DNA from: Leptoclinus maculatus | Taxonomy: Eukaryota; Chordata; Actinopteri; Perciformes; Stichaeidae | Length of the DNA stretch: 64,000 nucleotides | Reading direction: 5' to 3' | Assembly: GCA_032191485.1 (NCBI GenBank) | Contig: JAVDOI010000044.1 | Coordinates: 1,256,001 to 1,320,000 of the forward strand | Part shown: positions 1 to 11,340 of the stretch, in pieces | How the letters are laid out: every line of letters begins with the position of its first letter | How positions within the stretch are numbered: the first letter of the stretch is position 1 | The notes under the pieces: generated by a model | What the model saw: only the letters and a program-made list of their open reading frames with translations | Told to the model about the DNA's origin: nothing | Database searches by the model: none | Program-made: the position numbers and the translations under genes

Positions 1-704
1 AATTGCTATTGTTACTCATGCATGTCCTCAATAGTGTTCAATAAAAGGCACATAACCTCCGCTACGCTTCAGAGACCAAGGTTCCACGGGTAACCGTCTC
101 CCTTCATACTCTCAGAGGTCCTGTCTGACACCTTTCCTTTGTGATTGATGATGACGCTTAAAGTAAATTTATAATCCTCCAAAGATCTGCACATAGTTCA
201 CCCTTAGTGGAGAAAAAAACACGTCCAATTAAACATCAATTACATCCTTCTATACATCTAATCAGGATGTGAGATGCGTTTGTTACTTGGTGTACGAGGT
301 GAGCGATTATAACTGTGTCACTTATGTAAGTCATTACATTCAGGTTTACGTCATTGGGCCTTACTGTCAGTGAAAAGTTTTTTACAGTTGAATCCACTGA
401 AGAACTTTTACAGACCAAAACAAAAAACAGCACTGAAGACATTGAAGGGACCTTGTGAATACATTTAAAAAATGTAGAAAATACAAGGTTACTCAAATTA
501 AACTTTTCAGTGAATGTGAAGGGTTCGTGTAGAGTTACATTTTTTTTTTCACAGCTTTGAAAAAAAGTGCATTCTCAATTTAAATAGAAAAATATCACAT
601 GAAATATTTCACATTCTTTTTAGCTCAAGAAAAATTGCAAACTGTATTAAACCAGGAGCTGAGAGCAATCTTCTGCTAGGGTCCACTATAATCTCATTAA
701 ACAG
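1..704. other. non-coding, nothing recognised
   Basis: AT-rich single-copy-looking sequence with short T and A runs. No open frame here has a recognisable domain, and I see no repeat shared with the rest of the window. Confidence 0.5.
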
Positions 705-862
705 ATTCTGCATTCATATGCAGACTCATAGGCAACGGGGACAAGATTTTGGCTTTGGAAGTTTGGCATTTGTAGTTCGAGTAGTAACGACCAATCAGGT
801 TGGAACAGGCTTTGGTTGCATGCAGGTAAACAGTTCACATGTAGAGCAAAAGAGGCGGAACG
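705..862 (+). repeat. dispersed repeat family B, copy 1
   Basis: This stretch aligns by eye with 47003-47180. Shared blocks, in order, are ATTCTGCATTC, an ATATGCA...GACTCATAG-like piece, GTAGTCCGAGTAGTA-like (here GTAGTTCGAGTAGTA), GACCAATCA, AGCAGGCTTTG-like and GCAAAAGAGGCGGAACG. The two copies are diverged and differ by indels, so this is an old interspersed repeat, probably a non-autonomous transposon. Neither copy codes for protein; the open frame running through this copy is incidental. No terminal repeats or target duplication could be fixed. Confidence 0.6.
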
Positions 863-1559
863 CATTGGTAGAAATTCAACTTTGTAACCCCCCGTATGTC
901 GACGACTTAGCTTTTTATTGGTTTAAAGTTACCTTATTTATGTGCTACTTTATAATTAGACTTTGTCTCTCAAATCCAACGTCCTTCTCACAACTGAAGT
1001 TGCAGATTGCACACTAAACAATAACCGGTGCACGGAAGAGAAAGTCCATCAGCTGACTATACCACAACCACAGAAATAATGTCTGAGGCTTATCCGTCAT
1101 CAGACCGATAGACCATGAGTTTCAACATTGGCTCCACTATAGTTAAAGTAGAATTGCTCCTTTGCTAAGTCCCGCAACTCCGACGCAGACTAGCCAATCA
1201 TAGTGTAGCATCAGCCAGATATAAACAATTTTTAGCAAAGTGTAATTAGCCATCAGACCGCCACCAGGTAGGTTGAGAACCAAGCAGAACCTGTTGTATC
1301 ACCGTTGCAGGTGTACCGTGATTTTCCTCGGACTCGATGTTGCATCCAGAGAATGGGGTCTTGGTGGTGGTGGTGGTGGTGGAGGGGTCAAAACAAGAAG
1401 GAGCAGTCTAAACACTATGAGCCATCCTTCACGTCTGACTGTAGTGGTTAAAGGGCAGCCAGGCTCTTAAAGAAACCATTAGCATTTAGATTTGAGACGC
1501 TTCCCCCCCCCCTCAGAGCAGCGCGGAGTGGTTGCGTCACACCTCAGACATTTTTTTTT
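863..1559. other. non-coding with short simple repeats
   Basis: No gene is seen. A (GGT)7 run lies at about 1362-1382, a C run at 1502-1512 and a T run near 1551-1560. The phrases around 1090-1110 and 1245-1262 both contain CATCAGACCG, a short local repeat. Confidence 0.4.
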
Positions 1560-1900
1560 TGCCTCGAGTGGGCCCAAGTGGCAGCTCCGTTGCCCTGATC
1601 AATCTCTCAATATGCCTAAATTGCTTTGGATGACCTCCTTGTGAAGAGACAGGATTGGCCGTACTGATGCTCCTCCAATCAATAGCAGATGCTATCATGG
1701 CTCATCAACAATGAAGTGTTTTTAATGGAGGTCAGGGCATGGAAGATGTAATTCATTTTAATTTGTAAATTGTGGCATGACAAAATTCCAATCAGGGCGC
1801 TTTGCTATCAGATATGCAGACTTCTGAGTCTCTCGCTCCGCGTCTCGTTTCCTTCTCCTCCGCCTCATTTGCATTCATGTCTGTCTGTGAATCCACACAG
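1560..1900. promoter_or_regulatory. candidate conserved non-coding element
   Basis: About 340 bp of balanced, non-repetitive sequence without simple repeats. It is rich in homeodomain-type cores (TGATCAATC, CCAATCAATAG, TAATTCATTTTAATTTG) and ends near an octamer, ATTTGCAT, at about 1867-1874. That texture is typical of teleost developmental enhancers. I infer it only from composition and motif density, because no alignment was possible. Confidence 0.25.
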
Positions 1901-2308
1901 GACTGGAAAGCATGAATGTATACATGACATATATTAAATATCAGTCAGCATTTTATTAATGTTGAGCATTTCTTTTTTCTTTTAGGTGTGTCATCTTCAG
2001 CCAGACAACTTTTACCCAGAAACACACCCTTGCACATGTTCCACCTCATTAAGTAAAGATTGAAAAGATTACAAATATGACATGTGCAATTTATTATCTT
2101 AATTAATTCACTGTCTTTTGTTGGAGACAGGCAGGGCGGCTCTGTCATCTAGAAACCATTTTATTTTTCATTGGGGGGGGGATGTTCATAGGAAGCCGGT
2201 CGCTGAGTTGTTTGCCCAGATTAGTGTAAGAGGTAAGCCTTTTCCATCTCCCCTTCCATTTCAGCTAAATTTGCCTCAGCCACAGTAATATGCACCACGG
2301 GATCTTCA
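1901..2308. other. non-coding, nothing recognised
   Basis: AT-rich sequence with one G run near 2174-2182. No coding or repeat signature is seen. Confidence 0.4.
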
Positions 2309-2328
2309 CCCCCCCCCCCCCCCCCCCC
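2309..2328. repeat. poly(C) tract, 20 bp
   Basis: Twenty consecutive C on the plus strand, followed by an interrupted C-rich tail. A poly(G) run of 14 follows at 2499-2512. These tracts create proline- or glycine-rich spurious open frames on both strands between 2306 and 2875. Confidence 0.95.
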
Positions 2329-2929
2329 TCACCCCCACACCCGTGAGCGGAAATGCAATTGGAATGGGATGCGGCGATCCGTTGTGATTGCGTGCAGATG
2401 AACCTGTCTGCCCCTTGCACCCGGTGCATGAGTGAGGCCGTGCAATGAAAGTCGTCTGAAGGCTTTCAGTGCAGCAGAGAAGAGGGCAGGTCCAGATAGG
2501 GGGGGGGGGGGGTCGTGTCTCCACACAAGGCAGCACGCTTGCCGAGCTGTGACCAATGCAGTCGGTACAGGAGATTGCCACGCCGTTTCAAATGGATTAG
2601 GCTTCCTTTTCAAACCTTCCCCATTGTTGGAATGTTGGAATAAACAAGGAAGAGGTTGCTGTCATTACAGAAATACTCAAGTCAAGGATGCTGCCGGTGA
2701 AAAAAATATTCTGTGTTTTGTGCAATATCAAAGGGCCTTGACGAAAGTCCAAATGGGAGGAATGCACATTCAGTTAGGAGGAGTGGGGGACTGGAGGGGG
2801 GACGTTCTGTTCAAGGTCTGTTGTACCTCCTCCACCGGTTGTAACGGAAATCTACGAGTGAGTTATGGGAAATAATTATCGATGAGAGGCAAGGGTGTAG
2901 TGCTGTGCGGAAGAAAGGAAGCTTCAGAA

Positions 2930-3150
2930 GCGAGCGGCATCAACCCCCGTCTTCACTCTCGAGTGTCCCCATTGATTTATCAGGACTCTATTTTTAGTTG
3001 CACATGGAACGGTAATGGATTCATGGGAATTAACAATGATTCATGCGAAGCTAATATCAGAGATTTCAGAGGCTCGATTAATGCTGAAGGAATTCAGCGC
3101 GCGCTCAACTCCCCGATTATTCATAATATTTCTCCCACTGCATAAACACA
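2930..3150. promoter_or_regulatory. candidate conserved non-coding element
   Basis: A simple-repeat-free stretch with ATTGATTTAT, TAATGGATTCATGGGAATTA, GCTAATATC, GATTAATGCTG and CCGATTATTCATAATATT. These give many TAAT and ATTA homeodomain cores close together. The regulatory role is inferred from texture only. Confidence 0.25.
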
Positions 3151-3616
3151 GACACTTCCACCTCATCAGAAGGGATCGTTAGAGGAGCAGGTGTGTTTGT
3201 ACTGAGAGAATATCTAATGGGTTGCAATTAATAGCATTCACTTTTTTTTTCCCTTCATGGTCCACCAGATAATGATTTTGGATTCCTGTTATCAAAACAA
3301 CAAGGCAAATTAAATCTAACTCGTACCCCTGATGGCATCGAGCCGTGCAGATCATTTGGCTTTTCTGTGCTGATATTCTCAGACACCAAGATTTCTGCCA
3401 CTACCCCAATACAATGGAAGTCAATGGAATTTTGTATGTGGTGTTCAAAGACTAACTTCTGACTTCTATTCATAGAAAAACAAGTTATTTACCTGTAATC
3501 TAATCAGTCTCTAGCGTGCTTTGTGCAGCAGTTTATTGCTAGAACATTATACCCGTATGGAGTTTATTAGGGTTCGTCTGGTTCCAGACTTCTCCAAGTT
3601 CTGAAAGGTGTATCTG

Positions 3617-3700
3617 AGTTAGGTTTAGGCAACAAAACCAATTAGTTAGGTTTAGGAAAAGATCGTGGTTTGGATAAAAATGACTATAAGTGGATTTCCT
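3617..3700 (+). repeat. dispersed repeat family C, copy 1
   Basis: Starts GAGTTAGGTTTAGGCAACAA and continues with a GTTAGGTTTAGGAAAAGATC block and GTGGTTTGGATAAAAATGAC. The same string of blocks occurs reverse-complemented at about 34300-34385. The phrase resembles a short interspersed repeat that is common in percomorph fish genomes. Its ends were not resolved. Confidence 0.6.
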
Positions 3701-4009
3701 TAACTACGGCAGTAAAGTGACAAATAAATCAACAATGACTTCTCTCCTGTCTCCTGGGTGTGTGGACGGTCCTTATACCTCCTCGTTCATGATCACAGAG
3801 ATTTCATACCAATTGATTCCATAGGATATCTACGACTTACAGCGCATTCATTTTTGTAGATATAGCTATGAACGCTATGTGAAGACGGCCTGCTTCAGTT
3901 TATCAGTGATTCAAATCATGGGCGGATTATGATACCTGGACACAGACATGCAAAAGGCCCCCCCACAAGACACACTTTACAGATGTTTAGCCTCTTTCTT
4001 TCTTAGGGT

Positions 4010-4163
4010 TTTGTGGTGGTTTTCTTTCTCTTTGTAGTGTTTTTAATATATTTGTGGTGGTTTTCTGTCTCTTTGTAGTGTTTTTAATGTCTTTGTGGTT
4101 GTTTTGTGTCTCTTTGTAGTGTTTTTAATGTCTTTGTAGTGTTTTTTATGTATTTGTATAATT
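4010..4163. repeat. 41-bp minisatellite, about 3.7 copies
   Basis: Tandem units begin TTTGTGGTGG and contain CTCTTTGTAGTGTTTTTAAT. Three units start near 4010, 4051 and 4092, and a shortened fourth follows. Each unit itself contains two TTTGTRGT sub-repeats. It is T- and G-rich and non-coding. Confidence 0.85.
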
Positions 4164-6143
4164 TGTAAATTTATTTGAAATTGTTAACTGTTCCTTTTAC
4201 TCACTATCACAGCAACTTTGTCTGTAGAAAATAACCTTGACGGGCACATACGTCAACCCCCCCCTAACAGAAAACAACCACCATGAACATAATGTCAGGC
4301 TGAATAATGAAGTGGAACAAAATGGCAATTGAGTCTGATTGTCAGGCTGCGTTTAAACAACATCATCTGTTGGTCTGCGATGGAGTTTAGATTCAATTTG
4401 ATGGTTTGCTTCGCTGGACGAATGAGCACTTTGTCTGTAGTTCTACGTCCATGATGACTTGTGTGATGTTGCAGTAGATCCTAATAGAATTGACTGCTCT
4501 GCTCTTTTGTATCAGCTAATTGAATGAGCTAAACCTTGAGGGCCCTGCAGTTGTGGGATGGTGTGTGGGGGTCAAACACACAGATACTGCTAGAGGGGAG
4601 TTCTTAAGAGGCTAATAAACATGTCAAACGTATTTGGATCACTTTACTTTTGTGCACAAAGCATTACATTACAAAAAAAATCAAAAACAACAATGTCCCA
4701 GTTGCTCGAACTAATCCGCAGGCCTCACTGTGAACAGTTTTCTTTGGGTGCAGCTTTCTGGAGAGGAAATAATCCACACTTGAGTGTGAAGCGTGTTTAT
4801 TTGAATCAGTGTCTTGAATACAGTCAGTGGAAGAAGTAATTTCAGTGTTATTACCCCCGACGGATGCATAAAGAGTCAACAGTAGAATTCAAATTGTTGC
4901 GAGTGTTTCGCACACTGTATGCAAGATTTTTGATAGTGTGTGTTCGGGTGTGTAATGTGAAATTAGTTTGAATGTGTGTGTGTGTGTTCAGGCTAGGCGT
5001 CTCTGGGGTTGCTGGGTGGGAGCACTGGGGGATGGCGATGGCCTCTGACATCTGACTTCCTCCACTAGGTGGGAGTCCTCGCCTCACCACATTAACTTTA
5101 CCTCAGAACTCCAGAGAGCATCGGGTTGTTGTCGAGGCGATCAATGGAGCACAAAAAAGCTTTGAGTTGACTTTATGAAAGGAATTATGAAACGGTTCTT
5201 ATGAGTTTAGTCTCCCAAGCGAGACTTTTCTTATAACAACTCTGCAGCGTCTGGCAGAGAAGACTCAGGTCTCCTGTTGAGTCAATATGTTTCCTCTCAG
5301 ACCTTCGCTGGCAAACATTCTGAGGGAGAAATACTTGCTGTACTGCACCATTAATGTTTAATCCAATCAACTAGCATGTCACGTCTTTCAATTATATTAC
5401 TTCACACCCAGTTTGACTGGTAAGGATGCTGTGTGTACGACTGCGTTCATATAGATCTGATTTAAAACAGCAAATACATTTTGAGTGACGGTAAAATATT
5501 CGCTGTATATATATCCCCACATGTAATTACAACCTGCTTTATGTTGGATATTGTCTTTTAAATGCTGTTTATGTAACAGATATATGTAACGCACAAGAAG
5601 CTTTAATTGGACATTATCTCCATCTCATCGTTTACACATCCTCTGACCGTGAACAATTATCAAATCCATCCTCACTGTGGGAGCACAATTACTACACATA
5701 TTGGAGTTTTGTTTTCCCTACACAGACCTTTGGTTGACAGCTGACTTCAGCACTAGAAAGTAAAAGGAAAATAAAGAATACAAATGCTGTCGAAGACAAC
5801 AACAAAAGCTTGCATGTACAGTATGAAAGCAGCCTGTGGGTAGAAAGAGACGGTCTGTACTCGACTCAGTGTTGAGGATGTGAGATGTCAGTGAGTCTAT
5901 GTCCAGGTTATGTAATGTGTTGTTGCCTTGAACGTACCTCAGACTCAGCAGTGCTACGTGTGTTACTCATTGTGTCACTTTATCTGAAGTTATATGAGGA
6001 TAGATATCGAAACTTCGGAGAGTGCATTACATTAAGTTACTACAGTTTTTAACTAATACTGATGCCTCGATATGACCTACAGAAGTAAACGAGGCCATTA
6101 CCCAGATAATTGGCTTTTTCTATGTAGTTATTCTTAATGCCTT
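4164..6143. other. non-coding, nothing recognised
   Basis: No gene or strong repeat is seen across about 2 kb. A short GT run lies at 4975-4988. Open frames in this stretch are short and have no recognisable domain. Confidence 0.4.
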
Positions 6144-6329
6144 TCATCGGATGAAACTATTTTTAACGGCATCCAGGTTCACCAAAACCTCCTTCAGCTC
6201 AGAGTCCAGCAGGGTCCTCACAGCGACCAGACCACCACGAACAAACCCAGATCCTTGGGCGGGAAAGACATGGTGGTGGTCGGATGGGTCTTTCACATGG
6301 TCCAGTAGGACCTTTTCTATGAACAGGAC
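6144..6329 (-). other. possible coding remnant, 61 codons, unidentified
   Basis: A stop-to-stop open frame on the minus strand with no ATG. The peptide looks protein-like, with segments FIEKVLLDHVKDP, AQGSGFVRGGLVAVRTLL and DSELKEVLVNLDAVKNSF. It is visibly more GC-rich than the AT-rich DNA on both sides. I do not recognise the family. There is no convincing splice acceptor just upstream, so it could be a fragment of a processed pseudogene or transposon, or simply chance: an open run of this length is not rare in 64 kb. Confidence 0.15.
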
Positions 6330-6417
6330 TCATACTGGGCTTTGACATTACTTTAGTTTGACACAGATTCTGTTAGAAAACTATTTATTCAGCTTCTTGT
6401 TCAGTTACATTGACCTA

Positions 6418-6478
6418 CTAGTGCTCATCCCAGCCTGCAGTGGTTCAGAGATGGGGGTCCACCCCGGACATACTGGTC
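6418..6478 (-). repeat. degenerate fish interspersed-repeat fragment
   Basis: On the minus strand it reads GTCCGGGGTGGACCCC, a spacer, then GCAGGCTGGGATGAGC. This resembles the GTCCAGGGTGTACCCC ... GCTGGGATAGGCTCC phrase found in many teleost repeats. The match is diverged and short, and no ends or target duplication were found. Confidence 0.35.
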
Positions 6479-7373
6479 CACTGTGCCGTTTGAAAAATCT
6501 CTAACCCAAAACCAAAAAACATCCGCCCTGAAGAAAATGTATGAGGCGTCATAACCGCCGAGGCTGTTTTCGGAGCAGCTGTTTCTTTCTGTGAGTCACT
6601 TTCTCATCGTGAGTGTCAGAGTTCATTTGTCACGTGCTGTCAGGAAGGCAGCTGTTTGCCACTTTCATTGTGAAACTATAAACGAGAGAAAAAATGCTTC
6701 TCTTTTGTGAATAAAAAGACCAAGTGGAAGGAACAGTCGAGGAGCTGCAGTTCCTCACAACCGGTCGAGGTTGATTCACATAATTCAGCTGAGCACTAGT
6801 CGATGACAATTTTACAATCCCATTCTTCAGATGTGGTGCACCAGTCTGCTGCTTTACTAGGAGAATATCTCATACAGATGACAGCATCACTGATAATGCC
6901 ATGAATTCAGCAATACAGAGATAAAGTTGATATTGTTCGATCAGTCTTTGAATGCTTTTATTTGTGCCGAGTAGATATTAAGTTGTTCTAAAAGAGCGTG
7001 GCCTCAAACAATACATAAAAATACATCTTTGACTCAGAGGAGTGAAGTAGAAAGTTGAAGAAATCATTTTGGCGTTCCCAAAGGGGATTTAGTTGTTTCT
7101 GTGTGTTTATTGCAGTGTCAGTGTTAAAGACATTTTAGTTTTCTATTGTATGAGGGAAACGTGATCTGATTGTGTGCATTGCTAGCAGTAGCTGCTAGCA
7201 TGTGCAGCTAGGACAGTCACAACATGAGTCAATAGGGTTACCTTACAGGGCTAAACACTAACTTCTAAAAGTGGTTGCAAAGCTTTTAGTTGCCGAAACG
7301 GAAACTGTAGTTGCCATTTTAGTCTCTTTATACTGTGAGTAAATTACACATCAGCTTGATAATGAAAATGGGA
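6479..7373. other. non-coding, nothing recognised
   Basis: No gene is seen. A small palindromic patch, GCTAGCAGTAGCTGCTAGC, lies near 7182-7200. Confidence 0.4.
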
Positions 7374-7444
7374 CATGTATATATGTATACACGTGTATCA
7401 TGTATACATGTATACACGTGTATCATGTATACATGTATACATGT
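7374..7444. repeat. palindromic alternating purine-pyrimidine repeat
   Basis: Two exact 25-bp units (7383-7407 and 7408-7432) plus a partial third. Each carries the perfect palindrome ATACACGTGTAT with a central CACGTG E-box, together with GTATAC and CATG palindromes. The tract is nearly all alternating purine and pyrimidine, so it can form cruciforms and Z-DNA. It also yields a spurious open frame at 7335-7517. Confidence 0.85.
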
Positions 7445-10400
7445 CGAGCTATGCTTTGTAGGGGATTGGCGGGATTCGGCCAAGACTTCACAAATGTATT
7501 GTTTGTTTTTTTGTTGAGGCTCATCTGGTTCTCTGTCAGTTGAATCGATGTGTTTGTGATGTTGACGGGTTGGTCGATGCCTGTGTGCACGCGAGTAAAC
7601 GCATCAATGCAGGTGCAGCGCTGCTTGGTTCCGGTTGTGACTGTAACAGTAATATTTATGCATCACTTATGCAACAAATATCTAAAATATTTGTTCATTC
7701 ACTAATGGCAACTAAAGGCCAATAATTGGTTACCAGGACTTGTGCTCCATAAACCACAGTTAGTTGGGGTATTAGTTTAAAGATGTTTCCGTTTTGTAGT
7801 TCTGAGATGAGGCGTGTTGGGAGGGATAAAAAGCCTTTTGGCTGAGTTCTAAGGGGGGAAAAGTCCTTCAGGATAGTTACAAGGATGTTGGTTTGTTGAA
7901 GTTATAGCGAGGTTTTATTTGACTTTGGCTCGTTAACGTGGTTCTGAATTTGATTACTTTTACAAGAGAGACAGCGGGGACTAAAGCACTGAGAGGAATT
8001 CTCTCAGCGTGATACTTTTCCAATAATGCGAGTATTGACTGCAATTTCTTTCTTTTTTTTTCTGTGATTGCAAGATTGCCGATTTTTTTTGAGGGACAGA
8101 CTGTGCTGTTAAAACCTTTATGACTTCTCATTAAAGCTGTCGGTTCTTTAGCTTGAAGACACATCTGGAAATGAGACACTGAAGCATAGATATTCATCGC
8201 CCGAACCCGACATACAAAAAGTGTTTCACCTGAGGGAACATAAAAAGAAGTTGTGTGCCGTGTAATGTGATATGAAAGATGGGCGGAGAGCAGCGAGGAG
8301 TGGAGGCCACTCTCTCATCACCTGGTCACCCAGACAGAGCGCCAGCCGTCTGTCCGCCCGTCTGATTTCCATCCCCTTGGCACGCTGGGTAATAGAGATC
8401 AGTAATTGGGTGCTATAAATCCCGGGCCGAGGACAAGGTGGGTCAGAACGGGCTGATTACTTAGGCATTACAGTCAATCTAAGCAAGTCCTTGAATTGAA
8501 AGATTTGGTGAGGTGGATTCTCATTATCGGGCTCGGTGCATGTATGCATTTGTGTGAGAGAGCTAAGGGCCAAGGTCCCCTTCCCATCTCTCCCGTTGTA
8601 GGATGGCATTATGCAATGCTCCAACGCCCTCAACCGTGCAGACTCGTAAACATCACAACACATTTATTTTCCTCAACCCCCCCCCCCCCACCCCAACAGT
8701 TTTATAAGAATGTTTTCAGAATCGTCAGAGAGCACCGCCTGGATTTTTTTAAGACCTCTCTGCTCGAGCGTTAAGGACCTCTGCCCGTGACACGTGCGCA
8801 GCAGGTTTAATGTTCGACCATGAGGGGGGTGGGGGGGGGGAAGGTCCTCCGGTTTTCAATCTGCAACCGGGAACTCGCCATCTGCCTTCATCATCCCTCG
8901 GCTTCACTTTCCACAGAGCGGTGTTTATCTTCCAGTGTAGCCACAAAAAGAAAGCAGCTCTCGGGGTGATCAGCGCCGTCATTTAACACCAAGCAGATTG
9001 ATGGCTATATGGTGAAATGCACCTTTCTGTTATTTTTCATCTCAGGGCCTATGAGCTTAATCCATTTTAAGCTTCTCAGTGAGAGAAAAAACGAGTCTAT
9101 GGAAGGTGAATTAGAGTGTAAAGCCGATAGTCTTTTCTCAGCATTCTCTCCAGCTGAGGGTGTGACTTACTGGATTACGGGAACAGTAGTTTCTGCTCCA
9201 ACCCCCTTACGTTCTCTGATGTGGCTTTTATATTCCTGCCTATTTTGATACAGTTTTTTTTTTTTATCGCGAGGCGCATCGACACATTCTGACTGCGAAT
9301 GTTCTTCATCACAAGTTATCCTGCTCCTTTGTGCCGTCTTTCATTCACAGTGCTTGAAAGTCATTTGTCTGGGGGAGAAAAAAAACAACAGAAGAAACAG
9401 CAGAAGCCTGAAAATGTAAAAAAAAAAGTTATGAATAGTGATCCAAAATATGGCTTAAATGAGCAAAATGTGATAAATTATCTCAGCATACGTTTGGAAC
9501 TGTAGGAAAAAAAAAAGAAGAAGAAAGATATATGACAAATTTATGCTGTGGCATCAGTGCAAACCCCTGCAGTGTGAAGTGTTCCCACTCAGAAAAGCAC
9601 TCATGCTACCATCATCCCTCGACTCCTATAACAGCATGCTACTTCACTTAGCAGCCTCCATTTGGGATGCAGCACAAACACTGTTTTAGCGCTTTTATCT
9701 TAATGCACCGCAACACTCTGTAGCACTAAAGGCATGATTATTATACAGAGATAGGAGCGCCGCGCGTTTAAGCAAGACGTATTTAGACAGGAACTTAGCA
9801 CCAACCCTAACCACTCAAGGGCAGTTGGCTTTGTGATTCTCGTTGCTCATTTGGTTCATTTTGTTGAATGGACTCTTTCCACATATATTTTTTATTATAA
9901 CACTAATTCTTTGCGTCGTTGTCCCAGTTCAAACCATAATCTCCCACTGAGTGTGTTTACTGTTTTGGAGAGCGAGTTATCTGCCAGAGACCAGACTGTT
10001 GTCACTTTAACCATCTGCTGGCTGGTTTGCCTGTGAAATACTCCTCAAGGGGAACAAAAGAAGGCAGCTGAAGGTTAGCGGGATCACAGTGAGGTCGGGG
10101 TTCGCTTATTTCAGCTGAGCGGCATATATACGGCTGCTGTCGGGCTTTGTGGTGGAAGCCAGGTGTGGAGGTGAGCTACCAAGCAAAGCCTTCGCCGCCA
10201 CAACCATGTGATGGCGTCTTTCATCAGCGCGGGGGGGTGGGGGGGGTGAGATGAAGCGTCCGTCACCCTTCGGCTCTCGGACCCGATGTGACAGCGAGGC
10301 TTGTTCTCACACTTTCAGAGGCCACTGATTTAATAGAGGAACAATGTCGGCGCTGACCTCATCCACTGATGTCTTCACGGCTAACGCCCCAACATGTGAC

Positions 10401-10742
10401 ATTGACACTCGGCAAGACAAGCAGTCTTGTTTGGGAGGGGGGGGGAGGGGGGGTTGACAGAGAGACTCATTCGTCTCTCTCTCTCTGGATGGAGGAGAAT
10501 GATGGACGTTAGACAGGAAGACAGAGCAGGAAACAGCAAAAAATCAACCGTGACGCACATTATTTATATTCCTAAAGTCTCACAGTCGTGTAGCGTTACA
10601 TCACATTATGTCACGTCATGTTGACGTGGTGCGGACCGGCATGTCATGAGCAGATCTCAAGCACTCTAGCGTTCTGTGGTCAGTTTATGTGCTTTCTGGC
10701 ATGCTTATTATGTTATATATGAACTGAAACAAGAACAGAAAA
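7445..10742. other. non-coding, scattered simple repeats only
   Basis: No supported gene in 3.3 kb. Poly(C) at about 8679-8690, poly(G) at about 8827-8840, T runs near 8050 and 9250, G-rich tracts at 10231-10247 and 10436-10455, and a CT run near 10475-10487. A 106-codon minus-strand open frame at 7877-8197 has no recognisable domain. Confidence 0.45.
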
Positions 10743-10800
10743 TATGTCAGGTATCCCCTGGTTAGAAACACACCATCAGCCTCCTCATACTTCACCAAAC

Positions 10801-11340
10801 TCTATCATGATATGTAACAGTTTACAAAACTCTATCATGATATGTAACAGTTTACAAAACTCTATCATGATATGTAACAGTTTACAAAACTCTATCGTGA
10901 TATGTAACAGTTTACAAAACTCTATCGTGATATGTAACAGTTTACAAAACTCTATCGTGATATGTAACAGTTTACAAAACTCTATCGTGATATGTAACAG
11001 TTTAAAAAACTCTATCATGATATGTAACAGTTTACAAAACTCTATCGTGATATGTAACAGTTTACAAAACTCTATCATGATATGTAACAGTTTAAAAAAC
11101 TCTATCGTGATATGTAACAGTTTAAAAAACTCTATCGTGATATGTAACAGTTTACAAAACTCTATCGTGATATGTAACAGTTTACAAAACTCTATCGTGA
11201 TATGTAACAGTTTACAAAACTCTATCGTGATATGTAACAGTTTAAAAAACTCTATCATGATATGTAACAGTTTACAAAACTCTATCATGATATGTAACAG
11301 TTTACAAAACTCTATCATGATATGTAACAGTTTACAACAG
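10801..11340. repeat. 30-bp minisatellite, 18 tandem copies
   Basis: Eighteen head-to-tail 30-bp units, the first at 10801-10830, with a partial unit just before. Only two positions vary: A or G at unit base 7 (TCATGA/TCGTGA) and C or A at unit base 25. The last unit breaks off at its final bases. The A form contains the perfect palindrome TATCATGATA. Because 30 is a multiple of three and the unit has no stop in one frame on each strand, it produces long decapeptide-repeat frames on both strands (10744-11364 plus, 10785-11360 minus). These are a by-product of the repeat, not genes. The near-identity of units points to recent expansion or homogenisation, so length variation between individuals is likely. 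Confidence 0.97.

Noticed and set aside
10801..11340. CRISPR-like array
   Set aside because: Units abut with no spacers, and the host is a vertebrate. It is a minisatellite.
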